Positions 51,423 through 60,242 of a stretch of DNA of 64,000 nt are shown here, in pieces. Below the pieces are notes generated by a model that did not search any database, was not told where the DNA came from, and worked only from the letters and a program-made list of their open reading frames with translations. Where the stretch lies: contig CAAGIO010000014.1 of NCBI GenBank assembly GCA_900769945.1, positions 1-64,000 on the forward strand. Direction: 5' to 3'. Every line of letters starts with the position of its first letter. Positions within the stretch are counted from its first letter, which is position 1. The translations under genes were made by a program, and so were the position numbers. Source of the DNA: Bacteroidales bacterium (GTDB lineage Bacteria > Bacteroidota > Bacteroidia > Bacteroidales > F082).

Positions 51423-52691
51423 TTATTCCAAAGTATGGATTACAAGGCCTGAACGAAGTTTAGGTTCGAACCAAGTGGTCTTTGGAGGCATGATGTTGCC
51501 GCTGTCAGCAATATCGATAATCTGTTTCATTGAGACAGGGTACATAGCGAAAGCCACAGCCATCTCACCGCTATCGACACGGCGTTTCAACTCACCGAGA
51601 CCGCGGATGCCGCCAACGAAGTCGATGCGTTTGTCGGTACGTAAGTCTTTAATACCGAGGATGTTGTCGAGGACGTTGTCGCTGAGGATCTTAACATCGA
51701 GTACGCCTATTGGATCGTTGTCATCGAAAGTGCCGGGTTTTGCAGTCATCTTATACCAGTGTCCGTCGAGGTACATGCTGTGCTCGTGTAACATTGCTGG
51801 CTTGTAGATTTCTGTGCCCATGTCTTCCACTACGTAAGTCTTTCCGAGTGCGGCGATGAAGTCTTCTTTGCTTAATCCGTTAAGGTCTTTCACTACGCGG
51901 TTGTAGTCGATGATTTTCAGTTGGTTGTCAGGGAAGATGACGGTCATGAAGTAGTTGTATTCCTCTTTACCGGTGTGGTTAGGGTTGTTTTCTTTCTTCT
52001 CTTGACCGACGAGGGCTGCTGCTGCGCTTCTGTGGTGTCCGTCAGCGATGTACATAGCAGGGACCTTTGTCGCGAAGAGTTCGACGAGGCGGTCGATGGT
52101 GGCTTTGTCGTCGATGGTCCAGAAGCGGTGTCCGAAGCCGTCTTCCTTGGCGATGAAGTCATAGACAGGTTTCTCGTGGCGTACGATGTTGTCAACGATA
52201 GCGTCAATCTCGTTCACTGCAGGGTATGCGAAGAACACAGGCTCCACGTTGGCGTTGGTGATGCGGACGTGTTTCATGCGGTCTTCTTCCTTGTCCTTAC
52301 GTGTCAACTCATGTTTTTTGATGACCTTGTTGATGTAGTCCTCGCTCCAAGCGCATGCTACAATACCATATTGCCAGTGGGCGTTTTCCTCGGTAGGGTT
52401 CATGCTTTGAGCGTAGATATAAAGTTTCTCTTCTTTATCTTGGACGAGCCATCCGTAATCTTTGAATGAGTTGAAGTTCTCGACGACCTTCACGTAGGTG
52501 ATTGTGTCGCTGTCCTTTGTGCCTTCTGGGAGGTCGATTTCGGCCTTAGTCACATGGAGGAGGCTGTAAGGGTTGCCGGCGCATTCCTGGCGTGCTTCTT
52601 CTGTGTTGAGAACGTCGTAAGGTCTTGAGGCGAGTTTCTCAACGATATCGGTTGTTGGGCGATATCCTTTGAATGGTTTGATTACTGACAT
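51423..52691 (-). CDS. DUF1015 family protein
   Basis: 422 aa. The family start IKPFKGYRPTTDIVEKLASRPYDVLNTEEARQECAGNPYSLLHVTKAEIDL and the middle MYIADGHHRSAAAALVGQEKKENN are characteristic. The last part, KPGTFDDNDPIGVLDVKILSDNVLDNILGIKDLRTDKRIDFVGGIRG, is also family-like. Its biochemical role is unestablished. It is third in the operon serC-serA-DUF1015, 29 bp after serA, an association common in Bacteroidetes and clostridia that ties it to serine metabolism. The GHHRS motif could be a catalytic or nucleotide site; this is inference. Confidence 0.93.
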   Translation of the reverse strand: MSVIKPFKGYRPTTDIVEKLASRPYDVLNTEEARQECAGNPYSLLHVTKAEIDLPEGTKDSDTITYVKVVENFNSFKDYGWLVQDKEEKLYIYAQSMNPTEENAHWQYGIVACAWSEDYINKVIKKHELTRKDKEEDRMKHVRITNANVEPVFFAYPAVNEIDAIVDNIVRHEKPVYDFIAKEDGFGHRFWTIDDKATIDRLVELFATKVPAMYIADGHHRSAAAALVGQEKKENNPNHTGKEEYNYFMTVIFPDNQLKIIDYNRVVKDLNGLSKEDFIAALGKTYVVEDMGTEIYKPAMLHEHSMYLDGHWYKMTAKPGTFDDNDPIGVLDVKILSDNVLDNILGIKDLRTDKRIDFVGGIRGLGELKRRVDSGEMAVAFAMYPVSMKQIIDIADSGNIMPPKTTWFEPKLRSGLVIHTLE

Positions 52692-52720
52692 TTTACGTGT
52701 TTTTTTATTGTTTCAAGATA

Positions 52721-53638
52721 TTATTTGTTGACTTGGAACTTTGTGCATCCGTCTTTGAAGAAGCCTACTATCTGGCGTGCTGCAGCGAGGCCTGCGTTGA
52801 GGTTAGCCTCTGCTGTCTCTGCGCCTTGTTTCTTAGGTGTTGCGAAGAAGCGTGGTGCGAACTGTGCCAATGTCTCGGCGTTTGCTGGAGCGATGTCTGT
52901 GACATACTTGAGGTCTGTACGCTCGGCGAGAACCTTCTCCATCTCTGCCTCGTTGATGACTTCCTTGCGGGCTGTGTTCACCAAGCAGCCGCCCTTAGGC
53001 ATTCTGGAGAGGAGGTTGTAGTTGATGCTGTTCTTTGTCTGCTCGTTGGCTGGGATGTGCAATGAGATGTAGTCGCAGTTCTCGTAAAGCTCTTCCAATG
53101 TTGCAGGGACGTGTACGCCTTCAGCTTCCATCTTCTCTGTTGGGATGAACGGGTCGAAAGCCCATACTTCCATGCCGAAAGCCTTTGCCTTCTCTGCCAC
53201 GAGGCGGCCGACGTTGCCGTATGCCTGAATACCTATTCTCTTGCCCTTCAACTCAACGCCTGTGCCTGGCTTGAATGTGTTACGTGCCATGTATATCATC
53301 ATGCCTATTGCCAGCTCTGCTACCGCGTTGGAGTTCTGTCCAGGAGTGTTCATCGCGATGATGCCCTTCTCGGTGCATGCTGCAAGGTCGAGGTTGTCGA
53401 AGCCTGCGCCTGCGCGTACGACGATCTTAAGGTTGTTTGCGTGGTTGAGGACCTCCCTTGTCACCTTGTCAGAACGTACGATGAGTGCGTCAACGTCTGC
53501 CACTGCATCATAAAATTGTTGTACATCGGTGTATTTCTCAAGTGTTGCTAATGTGTAACCGGCTTCCTCAACGATATTTCTGATGCCTTCTACTGCTGCT
53601 TTTGAGAAAGGCTTTTCTGTTGCTACTAATACTTTCAT
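52721..53638 (-). CDS. serA: D-3-phosphoglycerate dehydrogenase (short form)
   Basis: 305 aa 2-hydroxyacid dehydrogenase without the regulatory ACT domain, so serine feedback through ACT is not expected. Signatures: VRAGAGFDNLDLAACTEKGIIAMNTPGQNSNAVAELAIGMM, the Rossmann loop in GKRIGIQAYGNVGRLVAEKAKAFGM and DYISLHIPANEQTKNSI, with LVNTARKEVINE and the Glu/His-type active site further on. The reaction is 3-phosphoglycerate to phosphohydroxypyruvate with NAD+. It is second in the operon, between serC (75 bp) and DUF1015. Confidence 0.95.
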   Translation of the reverse strand: MKVLVATEKPFSKAAVEGIRNIVEEAGYTLATLEKYTDVQQFYDAVADVDALIVRSDKVTREVLNHANNLKIVVRAGAGFDNLDLAACTEKGIIAMNTPGQNSNAVAELAIGMMIYMARNTFKPGTGVELKGKRIGIQAYGNVGRLVAEKAKAFGMEVWAFDPFIPTEKMEAEGVHVPATLEELYENCDYISLHIPANEQTKNSINYNLLSRMPKGGCLVNTARKEVINEAEMEKVLAERTDLKYVTDIAPANAETLAQFAPRFFATPKKQGAETAEANLNAGLAAARQIVGFFKDGCTKFQVNK

Positions 53639-53712
53639 TTCTTTCCTTATTTTAATTAATCAAAGGTGAATACTCTGATGCCATCTCATATCCACCTTTG
53701 AGATGTTTGTTA

Positions 53713-54810
53713 TTACTTGTTAGCTTTTTCAAAGTCTTGCATGCACTGCACGAGAGCCTCTACTGACTCGATTGGGCAGGCGTTGTATAATGATGCACGG
53801 AAACCGCCGACTGAACGGTGACCCTTGATGCCCACCATGCCGCGCTCTTTTGCAAATGCCATGAATGCGTCCTGCAAGCCCTCGCGACCAGGTGCCATGA
53901 CCCAGCAGTGGTTCATGATTGAACGTGAGTCCTTCTCTGCTGTGCCTACGAACATGCTGTTGCGGTCGATCTCTTCATAAAGGAGGTTCGACTTCTTAAC
54001 GTTGATGGCGTTCATTGCCTCTACTCCACCGAGGTTCTTCACCCATGTCAATGTCTCGTGCATTACGAAAATTGGGAGTACTGGAGGTGTGTTGAACATT
54101 GATACGTCAGCTGGCTTCTCTGCCGGCATGTGGGTGAGGTAGTTAACCATTGTTGGAAGCGGGTTCATGTATGCGCGCTCTCCAATGTTGCCGAGGAGGT
54201 CTTTGCGGACAATGACAAATGTGACACCGGCAGGACCGACGTTCTTCTGTGCACCACCGTAGATGAGACCGTATTTCTTTACGTCAACAGGACGGCTCAT
54301 GATGTCTGACGACATGTCAGCAACAAGTGTGATAGGGCAGTCCATGTCCTCTTTAATCTCTGTTCCGTAAATGGTGTTGTTTGTTGTGATGTGGAAATAA
54401 TCAGCATCTGTAGGAACTGTATATCCCTTTGGAATGTATGTGTAGTTCTTGTCCTCTGATGAAGCAACTACTTCAACCTTACCGAATAACTTCGCTTCCT
54501 TGACAGCCTTCTTTGCCCAAACACCTGTCTGAAGGTATGCTGCCTTTGTCTTAAGCAAGTTTGCCGGCACTGTGAAGAACTGTGTGCTTGCACCTCCACC
54601 AAGGAAGAGGATTTCATACTCTGCAGGGATGTTGAGAAGCTCGCGCCATAACTGACGTGTTTCTTCCATGATACGCTCCCAACCCGGAGTGCGGTGTGAA
54701 ATTTCCATCAAACCTATGCCTGTGTTGTCAAAATTGCGAATTGCGTTGATTGTCGATTCAACGGCTTCCTTTGGAAGGACACATGGTCCAGCATTGAAAT
54801 TGTGTTTCAT
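53713..54810 (-). CDS. serC: Phosphoserine aminotransferase
   Basis: 365 aa PLP enzyme making phosphoserine from phosphohydroxypyruvate, and also used for pyridoxal synthesis. Signatures: [92 protein letters not shown], where the lysine in GGAQKN binds PLP, and [18 protein letters not shown]. First gene of the serine operon, with promoter at 54865-54898. Confidence 0.97.
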   Translation of the reverse strand: MKHNFNAGPCVLPKEAVESTINAIRNFDNTGIGLMEISHRTPGWERIMEETRQLWRELLNIPAEYEILFLGGGASTQFFTVPANLLKTKAAYLQTGVWAKKAVKEAKLFGKVEVVASSEDKNYTYIPKGYTVPTDADYFHITTNNTIYGTEIKEDMDCPITLVADMSSDIMSRPVDVKKYGLIYGGAQKNVGPAGVTFVIVRKDLLGNIGERAYMNPLPTMVNYLTHMPAEKPADVSMFNTPPVLPIFVMHETLTWVKNLGGVEAMNAINVKKSNLLYEEIDRNSMFVGTAEKDSRSIMNHCWVMAPGREGLQDAFMAFAKERGMVGIKGHRSVGGFRASLYNACPIESVEALVQCMQDFEKANK

Positions 54811-54864
54811 TACTATATTTTTTAAACTGTTTATAAATTAAAATTACAAATTTTTTTTACGTTG

Positions 54865-54898
54865 CAAATCTACTAATTAAAATAATATAAAACACAAA
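54865..54898 (-). promoter_or_regulatory. Promoter of the serine operon
   Basis: Minus strand TTTG (54895-54898), 22-nt spacer, TAGATTTG (54865-54872). Leader about 48 nt before the serC ATG. Confidence 0.65.
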
Positions 54899-55474
54899 AG
54901 ATTGAAATCTTTTTTCTCTTTAATCTTTACTGCCGAAAACACTGTTTCTCGCGCCTCCATCACCCTGAAAACCTCATCTCAAAAGACCGCTTCACCCTCT
55001 AAGTTTATTTTCCTTCCTGCCGCGTTCCTGAGCATCTGCCCGATTCTTTATGCCCGCTTTCGTTCTCCTGTGTCTTTTTCGTAAGTGTAAAGACTGCTCG
55101 TGCCTGTAACCGAAATCTCTACCTCGTCTCTTCCACCCCGTATATAACGCTGCCCGATGATTATTATTTTATTGCCGTCATTAACAATATGCTTATGGTA
55201 AACGGGAGCCTTGAGTTTGGAATTTGACTGATTCGCAAGGTCTTGATGCCGCCGAATCGCTTCCCATACCATGGAGAATCATTTTGAAGACCTGATCCAA
55301 GATTGTGTTTTTAGACGTTTGATTGTCAATGATTTGAATATCTCTCCTGATTTGTTGGCGTATATTAATTATGTCGGCTTGTTTTTTCACACAAAGCTCT
55401 TTTTTTGACTTGTGAGTGTTGATAAAAGTTGTACTTTTACCTCCTGAAAATTTTTGTGAAAGAAGTTGGAGCGA
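54890..55474 (-). pseudogene. Possible decayed gene, unidentified
   Basis: The minus strand reads like protein but is broken. One open frame from 55474 reads QKFSGGKSTTFINTHKSKK and later SKNTILDQVFKMILHG. At about 55270 the coding look shifts to the next frame: VWEAIRRHQDLANQ, KAPVYHKHIVNDGNKIIII, RDEVEISVTGTSSLYTYEKD. That frame meets TAA at 55048-55050, continues sensibly (LRNAAGRKINLEGEAVF), meets TGA at 54979-54981 and continues (DEVFRVMEARETVFSAVKI). I do not recognise the family. It could be a dead gene, a sequencing problem, or chance in AT-rich DNA. Confidence 0.35.
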
Positions 55475-55551
55475 TTACGTGCTAATCTGTGGCCCTGCCT
55501 TGATGTTTGAGTCTCGATGATTGTCCCGACAAGATTTTTTTTGTTATTATT

Positions 55552-56457
55552 ATGAAAAACACTGAAGATATAGTATTGGTTCTTAACTCGTTGAAAATAA
55601 ACGAAATTATTTCGGAAGGCTTGGTTGAGTCGGCTAAATGTGGAAATGTGTGGTTTAACGATGCGAATATTGGGGAAGGTGTTGAGAGGGTGAGGGCGAT
55701 GCTGAGCCGTGATAATCTTGAAAGATGGTCTTCTTGTTTTGGGAGGGAAAAGACAAACCCGAAGAGGGTTGCTGTCGTCGTCGATGGCGCGGCTCCTTTC
55801 GATGGCTTGACCGACCTCGTTCTCGTGCTTCTGTCGGGAAACATCTTTGTTGGAAGGGGTTTTGAGAACGACCTGCTTCTTCGTTCTGTCGCCGACGCCC
55901 TCATTAAAGCCGATAGTGCTCTTGCCGATTACATCTCTTTTGTGGAGGAGCCTGTGGGGAAAAGCGACGCAATCATCTTGAGCGGCAGTTTCTCTTCAAA
56001 CAAAACCCTTATGGAATATGTGGACCGTATTCCTCATCTTGTGCATTCGGCTGGTCACGGGACGAGGGTGCTGACAGGGAATGAGAGTGCTGGCGAACAT
56101 GACGACATCGCACGAGGATGCTTCTTGAATTTTGGCAGGGGAGAGATGTCGGTAAGAAATATATTTGTTCCTAAAGGATATGATTTCCAAAGACTTCTGT
56201 GTTCTTTTGAGAAATGGGAGGACGTGAGGAATAATCCGCGCTACTATAATAATTATGAGTATCGGAAGTCGGCATGCATTGTAGGGAAGGTGCCTTGTCT
56301 TGATAATGGCTTTGTTATTTTAAGGGCGTCAGACGGATTCAGCCCGCATATTGGCGAGATTTATTATCATGAGTATTCATCTTTGTCGGAAGTGGGTGCT
56401 ATTGATGGTGCTTATGATGCGGCAGGGGAGACGATTATGTTTCTTCTTTCTATTTAA
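55552..56457 (+). CDS. Acyl-CoA reductase-like protein (LuxC family), possibly inactive
   Basis: 301 aa from the ATG at 55552; an in-frame TTG at 55507 is unlikely. Features resembling the acyl-CoA reductase found next to serC in Bacteroides are the start NTEDIVLVLNSLKINE, NPKRVAVVVDGAAPFDGLTDLVLVLLSGNIFVGRGFENDLLLRSVAD and SGSFSSNKTLMEYVDRIPHLVHSAGHGTRVLTGNE. Near residue 195 it has FLNFGRGEMSVRNIFVPKGYDF. In relatives, as I remember, this reads GLGCRSVSKIFVPKGYDF, so the presumed catalytic cysteine would be replaced. The protein is also shorter than the usual 330-350 aa. It may be a degenerate or repurposed copy. Confidence 0.6.
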   Translation: MKNTEDIVLVLNSLKINEIISEGLVESAKCGNVWFNDANIGEGVERVRAMLSRDNLERWSSCFGREKTNPKRVAVVVDGAAPFDGLTDLVLVLLSGNIFVGRGFENDLLLRSVADALIKADSALADYISFVEEPVGKSDAIILSGSFSSNKTLMEYVDRIPHLVHSAGHGTRVLTGNESAGEHDDIARGCFLNFGRGEMSVRNIFVPKGYDFQRLLCSFEKWEDVRNNPRYYNNYEYRKSACIVGKVPCLDNGFVILRASDGFSPHIGEIYYHEYSSLSEVGAIDGAYDAAGETIMFLLSI

Positions 56458-56515
56458 AATATTGATAATCAGTGGATATTGAAAAAAATAAAAAAAAGTT
56501 TTGCAAAAAATATTT

Positions 56516-56542
56516 TTTGTAAGAGAAAAAGTTGTAATTTTG
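56516..56542 (+). promoter_or_regulatory. Promoter of rpmE2
   Basis: TTTG (56516-56519), a 15-nt spacer and TAATTTTG (56535-56542), followed by CCGCTCGAAA. The start region resembles those of rpmG and rpsO. Confidence 0.6.
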
Positions 56543-56581
56543 CCGCTCGAAATAGAGAAATAGAAGAAAAAATATACAGCA

Positions 56582-56848
56582 ATGAAGAAAGACATACATC
56601 CAAAGAATTATCGCTTGGTCGTATTTAAAGACATGTCGAACGACTATGCATTCATGTCACGTTCCACCATCAATACAAAGGAGACTATCGTTTGGGAAGA
56701 CGGAAACGAATATCCTTTGGTGAAGCTTGAGATTTCAAACACATCACACCCGTTCTATACAGGTAAGATGAAACTTGTTGACACCGCTGGTCGTGTTGAT
56801 AAGTTCAACAGCAAGTACAAGAAATTCCAGGAAGCAAAGAAGAAATAA
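56582..56848 (+). CDS. rpmE2: 50S ribosomal protein L31, type B
   Basis: 88 aa: [82 protein letters not shown]. This is the type B form; it lacks the CxxC zinc motif of type A. In several bacteria type B replaces type A under zinc limitation, but with a ribosomal-type promoter here it may be the standing form. A terminator follows at 56887-56916. Confidence 0.97.
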   Translation: MKKDIHPKNYRLVVFKDMSNDYAFMSRSTINTKETIVWEDGNEYPLVKLEISNTSHPFYTGKMKLVDTAGRVDKFNSKYKKFQEAKKK

Positions 56849-56886
56849 TCCAAGAATTATTGTTAAAGTTTTCATAATGAAGTTTC

Positions 56887-56916
56887 GCCCTTGCCAGTAA
56901 TGACAAGGGCTTTTTT
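56887..56916 (+). terminator. Terminator of rpmE2
   Basis: GCCCTTG, 10-nt loop, CAAGGGC, TTTTTT. Confidence 0.9.
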
Positions 56917-56952
56917 GGCACGATTATTGTCAAGGCTCTGAAAAAATTTTTT

Positions 56953-59448
56953 ATGGATAATCAACTCAACCCTGATTTTATTCTAAGTGAAATCATCAAT
57001 GGCGATGCTGAACTTATTCCGCTTTTGTCCCCAGAAGATGAGAAACGCATGAACGAGGAATCTCTGCCTGAGGAACTTCCGATAATGGCTTTGCGTAACG
57101 CCGTACTTTTCCCTGGCGTGGTGATGCCTATCACCGTCGGGAGAAGGAAGACTATTCATCTAATAAAGGAAGCGTACAAGAAACATATAGATATAGGTGT
57201 CATAGCCCAACGCGATGCTAAAGTCGAAGAGCCTTTGTTGTCTGACTTGTTCGAGGTCGGCACTATCGGGCAGGTGCTCAAGACGTTACAGATGCCTGAC
57301 GGCAACTTCACAGTGATAGTGCAGGGCAAACGCCGCTTCAAACTTGAAAGCATTACAGAGACGGAGCCTTACCTCAAAGGCAGGGTGTCGGCTTACGGGA
57401 ACGCTGACAACGCACCACGCGACCGACAGTTCAAGGCCCTAATACAGTCAATAAAGGAAATGGCGATGCAGATCGTGCAGAAATCTGCCAACGTGCCTTT
57501 TGAGGCCACCTTTGCCCTGAAAAACATAGAGAGCCCATGGTTCCTCGTCAATTTTATTGGAAGCAACCTCGTGTCAAATATGAATGACCGCCAGCGGCTG
57601 CTCGAAATAGACGACATCGTTGAGTTCTCCGTCAATCTGCTTCAGCTGCTTAACAACGAGATGCAGATGGTTGACCTCAAACAGCAGATACAGAGCAAGG
57701 TAAAGGTGGATATGGACAGGCAACAAAGAGAGTATTTCCTGAACCAGCAACTGCGCACCATTCAAGAGGAACTCGGCGGGACTCCTAACGAACAGGATAT
57801 TAAGGATCTGACAGAAAAGGCTGCCAAGAAAAAATGGAGCAAGGAGGTGGCGGCTGTATTTAATAAGGAGCTGCAGAAACTCCAACGTATGAACCCGCAG
57901 GTCGCTGACTACGGTATCCAGCATAACTATCTCGAATATCTTGTCGAACTGCCTTGGAACGAATATACGAAGGATAACTTCGACCTCGAACACGCACAGA
58001 AAGTCCTCGACAAAGACCATTTCGGCCTTGAGAAGATAAAGAACAGGATTATCGAACATCTCGCGGTGCTTAAGCTTAAGAACGACATGAAGTCGCCCAT
58101 CATCTGCCTCGTAGGGCCTCCAGGCGTGGGAAAGACATCCCTCGGTAAGTCGATAGCGAAGGCTCTCGGAAGAAAATATATCAGGATGTCACTCGGCGGA
58201 GTGCGCGACGAGTCGGAACTGCGCGGACACCGTAAGACCTATATCGGCGCAATGCCAGGACGCATCATCCAGAACCTCAAGAAGGTGAAGTCGTCAAATC
58301 CCGTCTTTATCCTCGATGAGATTGACAAGGTGAGCGGAAACAATATCAATGGCGACCCACAGGCGGCACTGCTCGAAATCCTTGACCCGGAACAGAACAA
58401 CACCTTTAACGATAACTTCATCGAACTCGATTTCGACCTCTCAAAGGTGATGTTCATCGCTACCGCAAATAATATTCAGACCATTCATCCCGCACTTCGC
58501 GACAGAATGGAGGTCATTGACATTAACGGATACCTCAGAGAAGAGAAATACGAGATAGCAAAACGCCATCTTATCCCCAAGCAGATAAAAGAACATGGGT
58601 TGAAGCCAAGAGATGTAAGCTTCTCGCAATCAATCATCTATCAGATTATCGATGACTATACGAGAGAGGCGGGTGTGCGTAGCCTTGAGCGAAAAATCGC
58701 TGATGTCATACGTAAGAAGGCAAAGGCGATAGCTATGGGCGGCGAATATGAGAAGAAAGTGACGGTGGACGACTTGCGTAACGCCCTCGGAGTGCCAATG
58801 CACCATGACGAGGAGGAGGTGACGCATTCTATGCCGGGCATAGCCATAGGTCTCGCATGGACACCCGTTGGCGGCGAGATCCTCTCTATTGAGGTGAGCC
58901 TTAGCCGCGGCCGCGGAATGCTTAACATGACCGGAAACCTTGGCGACGTCATGCGTGAGTCGGCAACAATAGCATACGAGTTTATCAAGGCGCACGCCGG
59001 CGAACTCAAGGTTAATCCTATCGTCTTTGACGAGTGGAACGTCCATATCCATGTCCCGGAGGGTGCTACCCCTAAAGACGGACCTTCCGCCGGAATAACC
59101 ATGCTCACAGCCCTCACCTCCGCACTAACCCAAAGGAAAGTCAAGGATAAACTGGCTATGACAGGCGAGATAACACTGCGCGGAAGAGTGCTGCCCGTAG
59201 GAGGCGTGCAGGAGAAACTCCTCGCAGCTAAAAGAAATAACGTCACCGACGTGATTCTCTCAAAAGAAAATGAACGTGACCTCAATGATATTAAACAAGA
59301 ATACGTCGAAGGCCTGAACTTCCATTTCGTGGATAATATGCTCGACGTCCTCGAACTTGCATTGGAGAAGGAACAAAATGTCAATGCTATGGATTACAAC
59401 AAGTTCCTTATCGACTCGCATAAGAAGGTGGCGGGATTTAAATCATAA
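56953..59448 (+). CDS. lon: ATP-dependent protease La (Lon)
   Basis: 831 aa serine protease of cytoplasmic quality control. Amino-terminal substrate domain begins ELPIMALRNAVLFPGVVMPITVGR. The AAA+ module has Walker A in CLVGPPGVGKTSLGKSIAKALGRKYIRMSLGGVRDESELRGHRKTYIGAMPG and Walker B in PVFILDEIDKV. The protease domain has the catalytic serine in EGATPKDGPSAGITMLTAL and the lysine in LPVGGVQEKLLAAKRN. Length is close to the usual 780-840. It starts 37 bp after the rpmE2 terminator; I see no strong -7 there. A terminator follows at 59478-59531. Confidence 0.98.
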   Translation: MDNQLNPDFILSEIINGDAELIPLLSPEDEKRMNEESLPEELPIMALRNAVLFPGVVMPITVGRRKTIHLIKEAYKKHIDIGVIAQRDAKVEEPLLSDLFEVGTIGQVLKTLQMPDGNFTVIVQGKRRFKLESITETEPYLKGRVSAYGNADNAPRDRQFKALIQSIKEMAMQIVQKSANVPFEATFALKNIESPWFLVNFIGSNLVSNMNDRQRLLEIDDIVEFSVNLLQLLNNEMQMVDLKQQIQSKVKVDMDRQQREYFLNQQLRTIQEELGGTPNEQDIKDLTEKAAKKKWSKEVAAVFNKELQKLQRMNPQVADYGIQHNYLEYLVELPWNEYTKDNFDLEHAQKVLDKDHFGLEKIKNRIIEHLAVLKLKNDMKSPIICLVGPPGVGKTSLGKSIAKALGRKYIRMSLGGVRDESELRGHRKTYIGAMPGRIIQNLKKVKSSNPVFILDEIDKVSGNNINGDPQAALLEILDPEQNNTFNDNFIELDFDLSKVMFIATANNIQTIHPALRDRMEVIDINGYLREEKYEIAKRHLIPKQIKEHGLKPRDVSFSQSIIYQIIDDYTREAGVRSLERKIADVIRKKAKAIAMGGEYEKKVTVDDLRNALGVPMHHDEEEVTHSMPGIAIGLAWTPVGGEILSIEVSLSRGRGMLNMTGNLGDVMRESATIAYEFIKAHAGELKVNPIVFDEWNVHIHVPEGATPKDGPSAGITMLTALTSALTQRKVKDKLAMTGEITLRGRVLPVGGVQEKLLAAKRNNVTDVILSKENERDLNDIKQEYVEGLNFHFVDNMLDVLELALEKEQNVNAMDYNKFLIDSHKKVAGFKS

Positions 59449-59477
59449 TGTCTCTCTATTTTGAGGCTCCTAACTCT

Positions 59478-59531
59478 AACCGCATCGGATGTTTTTTGCT
59501 CTGACAAAGATTTTCGATGCGGTTTTCTTTT
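59478..59531 (+). terminator. Terminator of lon
   Basis: AACCGCATCG and CGATGCGGTT with a 27-nt loop, then TTCTTTT. The large loop makes it moderate. Confidence 0.65.
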
Positions 59532-59582
59532 GAAAAAATATTATAATGAAAATCAGCGTGATATAATATCAATGCACTGTTG

Positions 59583-60140
59583 TTATGCTTTGAGAACAAT
59601 GTCCTTTACTGCAATCTTCTCTGATGTATAAACCTCCCCGGCTGTCGTCTGTATCACTGCCTCCATCATCAAGTCGGGAGTTTGCTTGAGCAGATATTCT
59701 AACTCCTCCATCTTCTCGTCAAGAAGATACCTTCTCGCACGCGCTCCCCTGTACTTCCCGTTAGGAACGAAGTCGCTGTCAATCTCCTGATATTCAGCCC
59801 TGAAGAAGTCGCTGCCATCATCGAAGGGACTCGAAATCTTGAAGAAAGGCTCCTCAAAAGAAATGTCGTAGCTCTTGGAGTATCTGAAATTCAAGTCGAT
59901 AACGAAAAAAGGCCATTCATCAAGAATCTTCTTTGCCTCAATCTTCATCTGTACCTTGTGAGAGCTCACCTTTGCAAGGCTGTCGATGGTCTCCATGGGG
60001 AACAATGGGACGTTTGAGCTGTTTCCCCTCATGAAACTCAATAACTTGTCTCGGTCGCTCAATGAGACGGTCATACATCTGTCTCCATAGTCGCTGATGA
60101 CCAACACTCCTCTGTCGGAACGAATACTCTTGATACGCAT
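59583..60140 (-). CDS. Hypothetical protein, 185 aa
   Basis: I do not recognise a family. The sequence has no signal peptide or membrane helix and no cysteine motif. It opens MRIKSIRSDRGVLVISDYGD and contains FFVIDLNFRYSKSYDISFEEPFFKISSPFDDG and a basic GKYRGARARRYLLDEKMEELEYLLKQ helix. The end AVIQTTAGEVYTSEKIAVKDIVLKA is beta-like. It appears soluble and cytoplasmic. The gene stands alone between convergent lon and the divergent oligopeptide-binding lipoprotein gene, with -7 element TATTTTTG at 60161-60168, so it is probably expressed. Confidence 0.75.
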   Translation of the reverse strand: MRIKSIRSDRGVLVISDYGDRCMTVSLSDRDKLLSFMRGNSSNVPLFPMETIDSLAKVSSHKVQMKIEAKKILDEWPFFVIDLNFRYSKSYDISFEEPFFKISSPFDDGSDFFRAEYQEIDSDFVPNGKYRGARARRYLLDEKMEELEYLLKQTPDLMMEAVIQTTAGEVYTSEKIAVKDIVLKA

Positions 60141-60160
60141 TTCTGTGTTTTATTTTTATG

Positions 60161-60168
60161 CAAAAATA
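60161..60168 (-). promoter_or_regulatory. -7 element of the 185-aa gene
   Basis: TATTTTTG on the minus strand, 20 bp before its ATG at 60140. Confidence 0.65.
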
Positions 60169-60242
60169 CGAAAAATGTGTTCTTTTGCAATCTTATTTTC
60201 GTTCGTAACAAAAAAATTGCTTTTTTTGCACAAAATATTGCG

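Noticed and set aside
54902..55084. 60-aa plus-strand frame between serC and the reductase-like gene
   Set aside because: It is the antisense of the better-looking minus-strand reading and overlaps the serC promoter.
58656..59384. 242-aa minus-strand frame rich in Ser and Arg
   Set aside because: Antisense to lon; composition typical of shadow frames.
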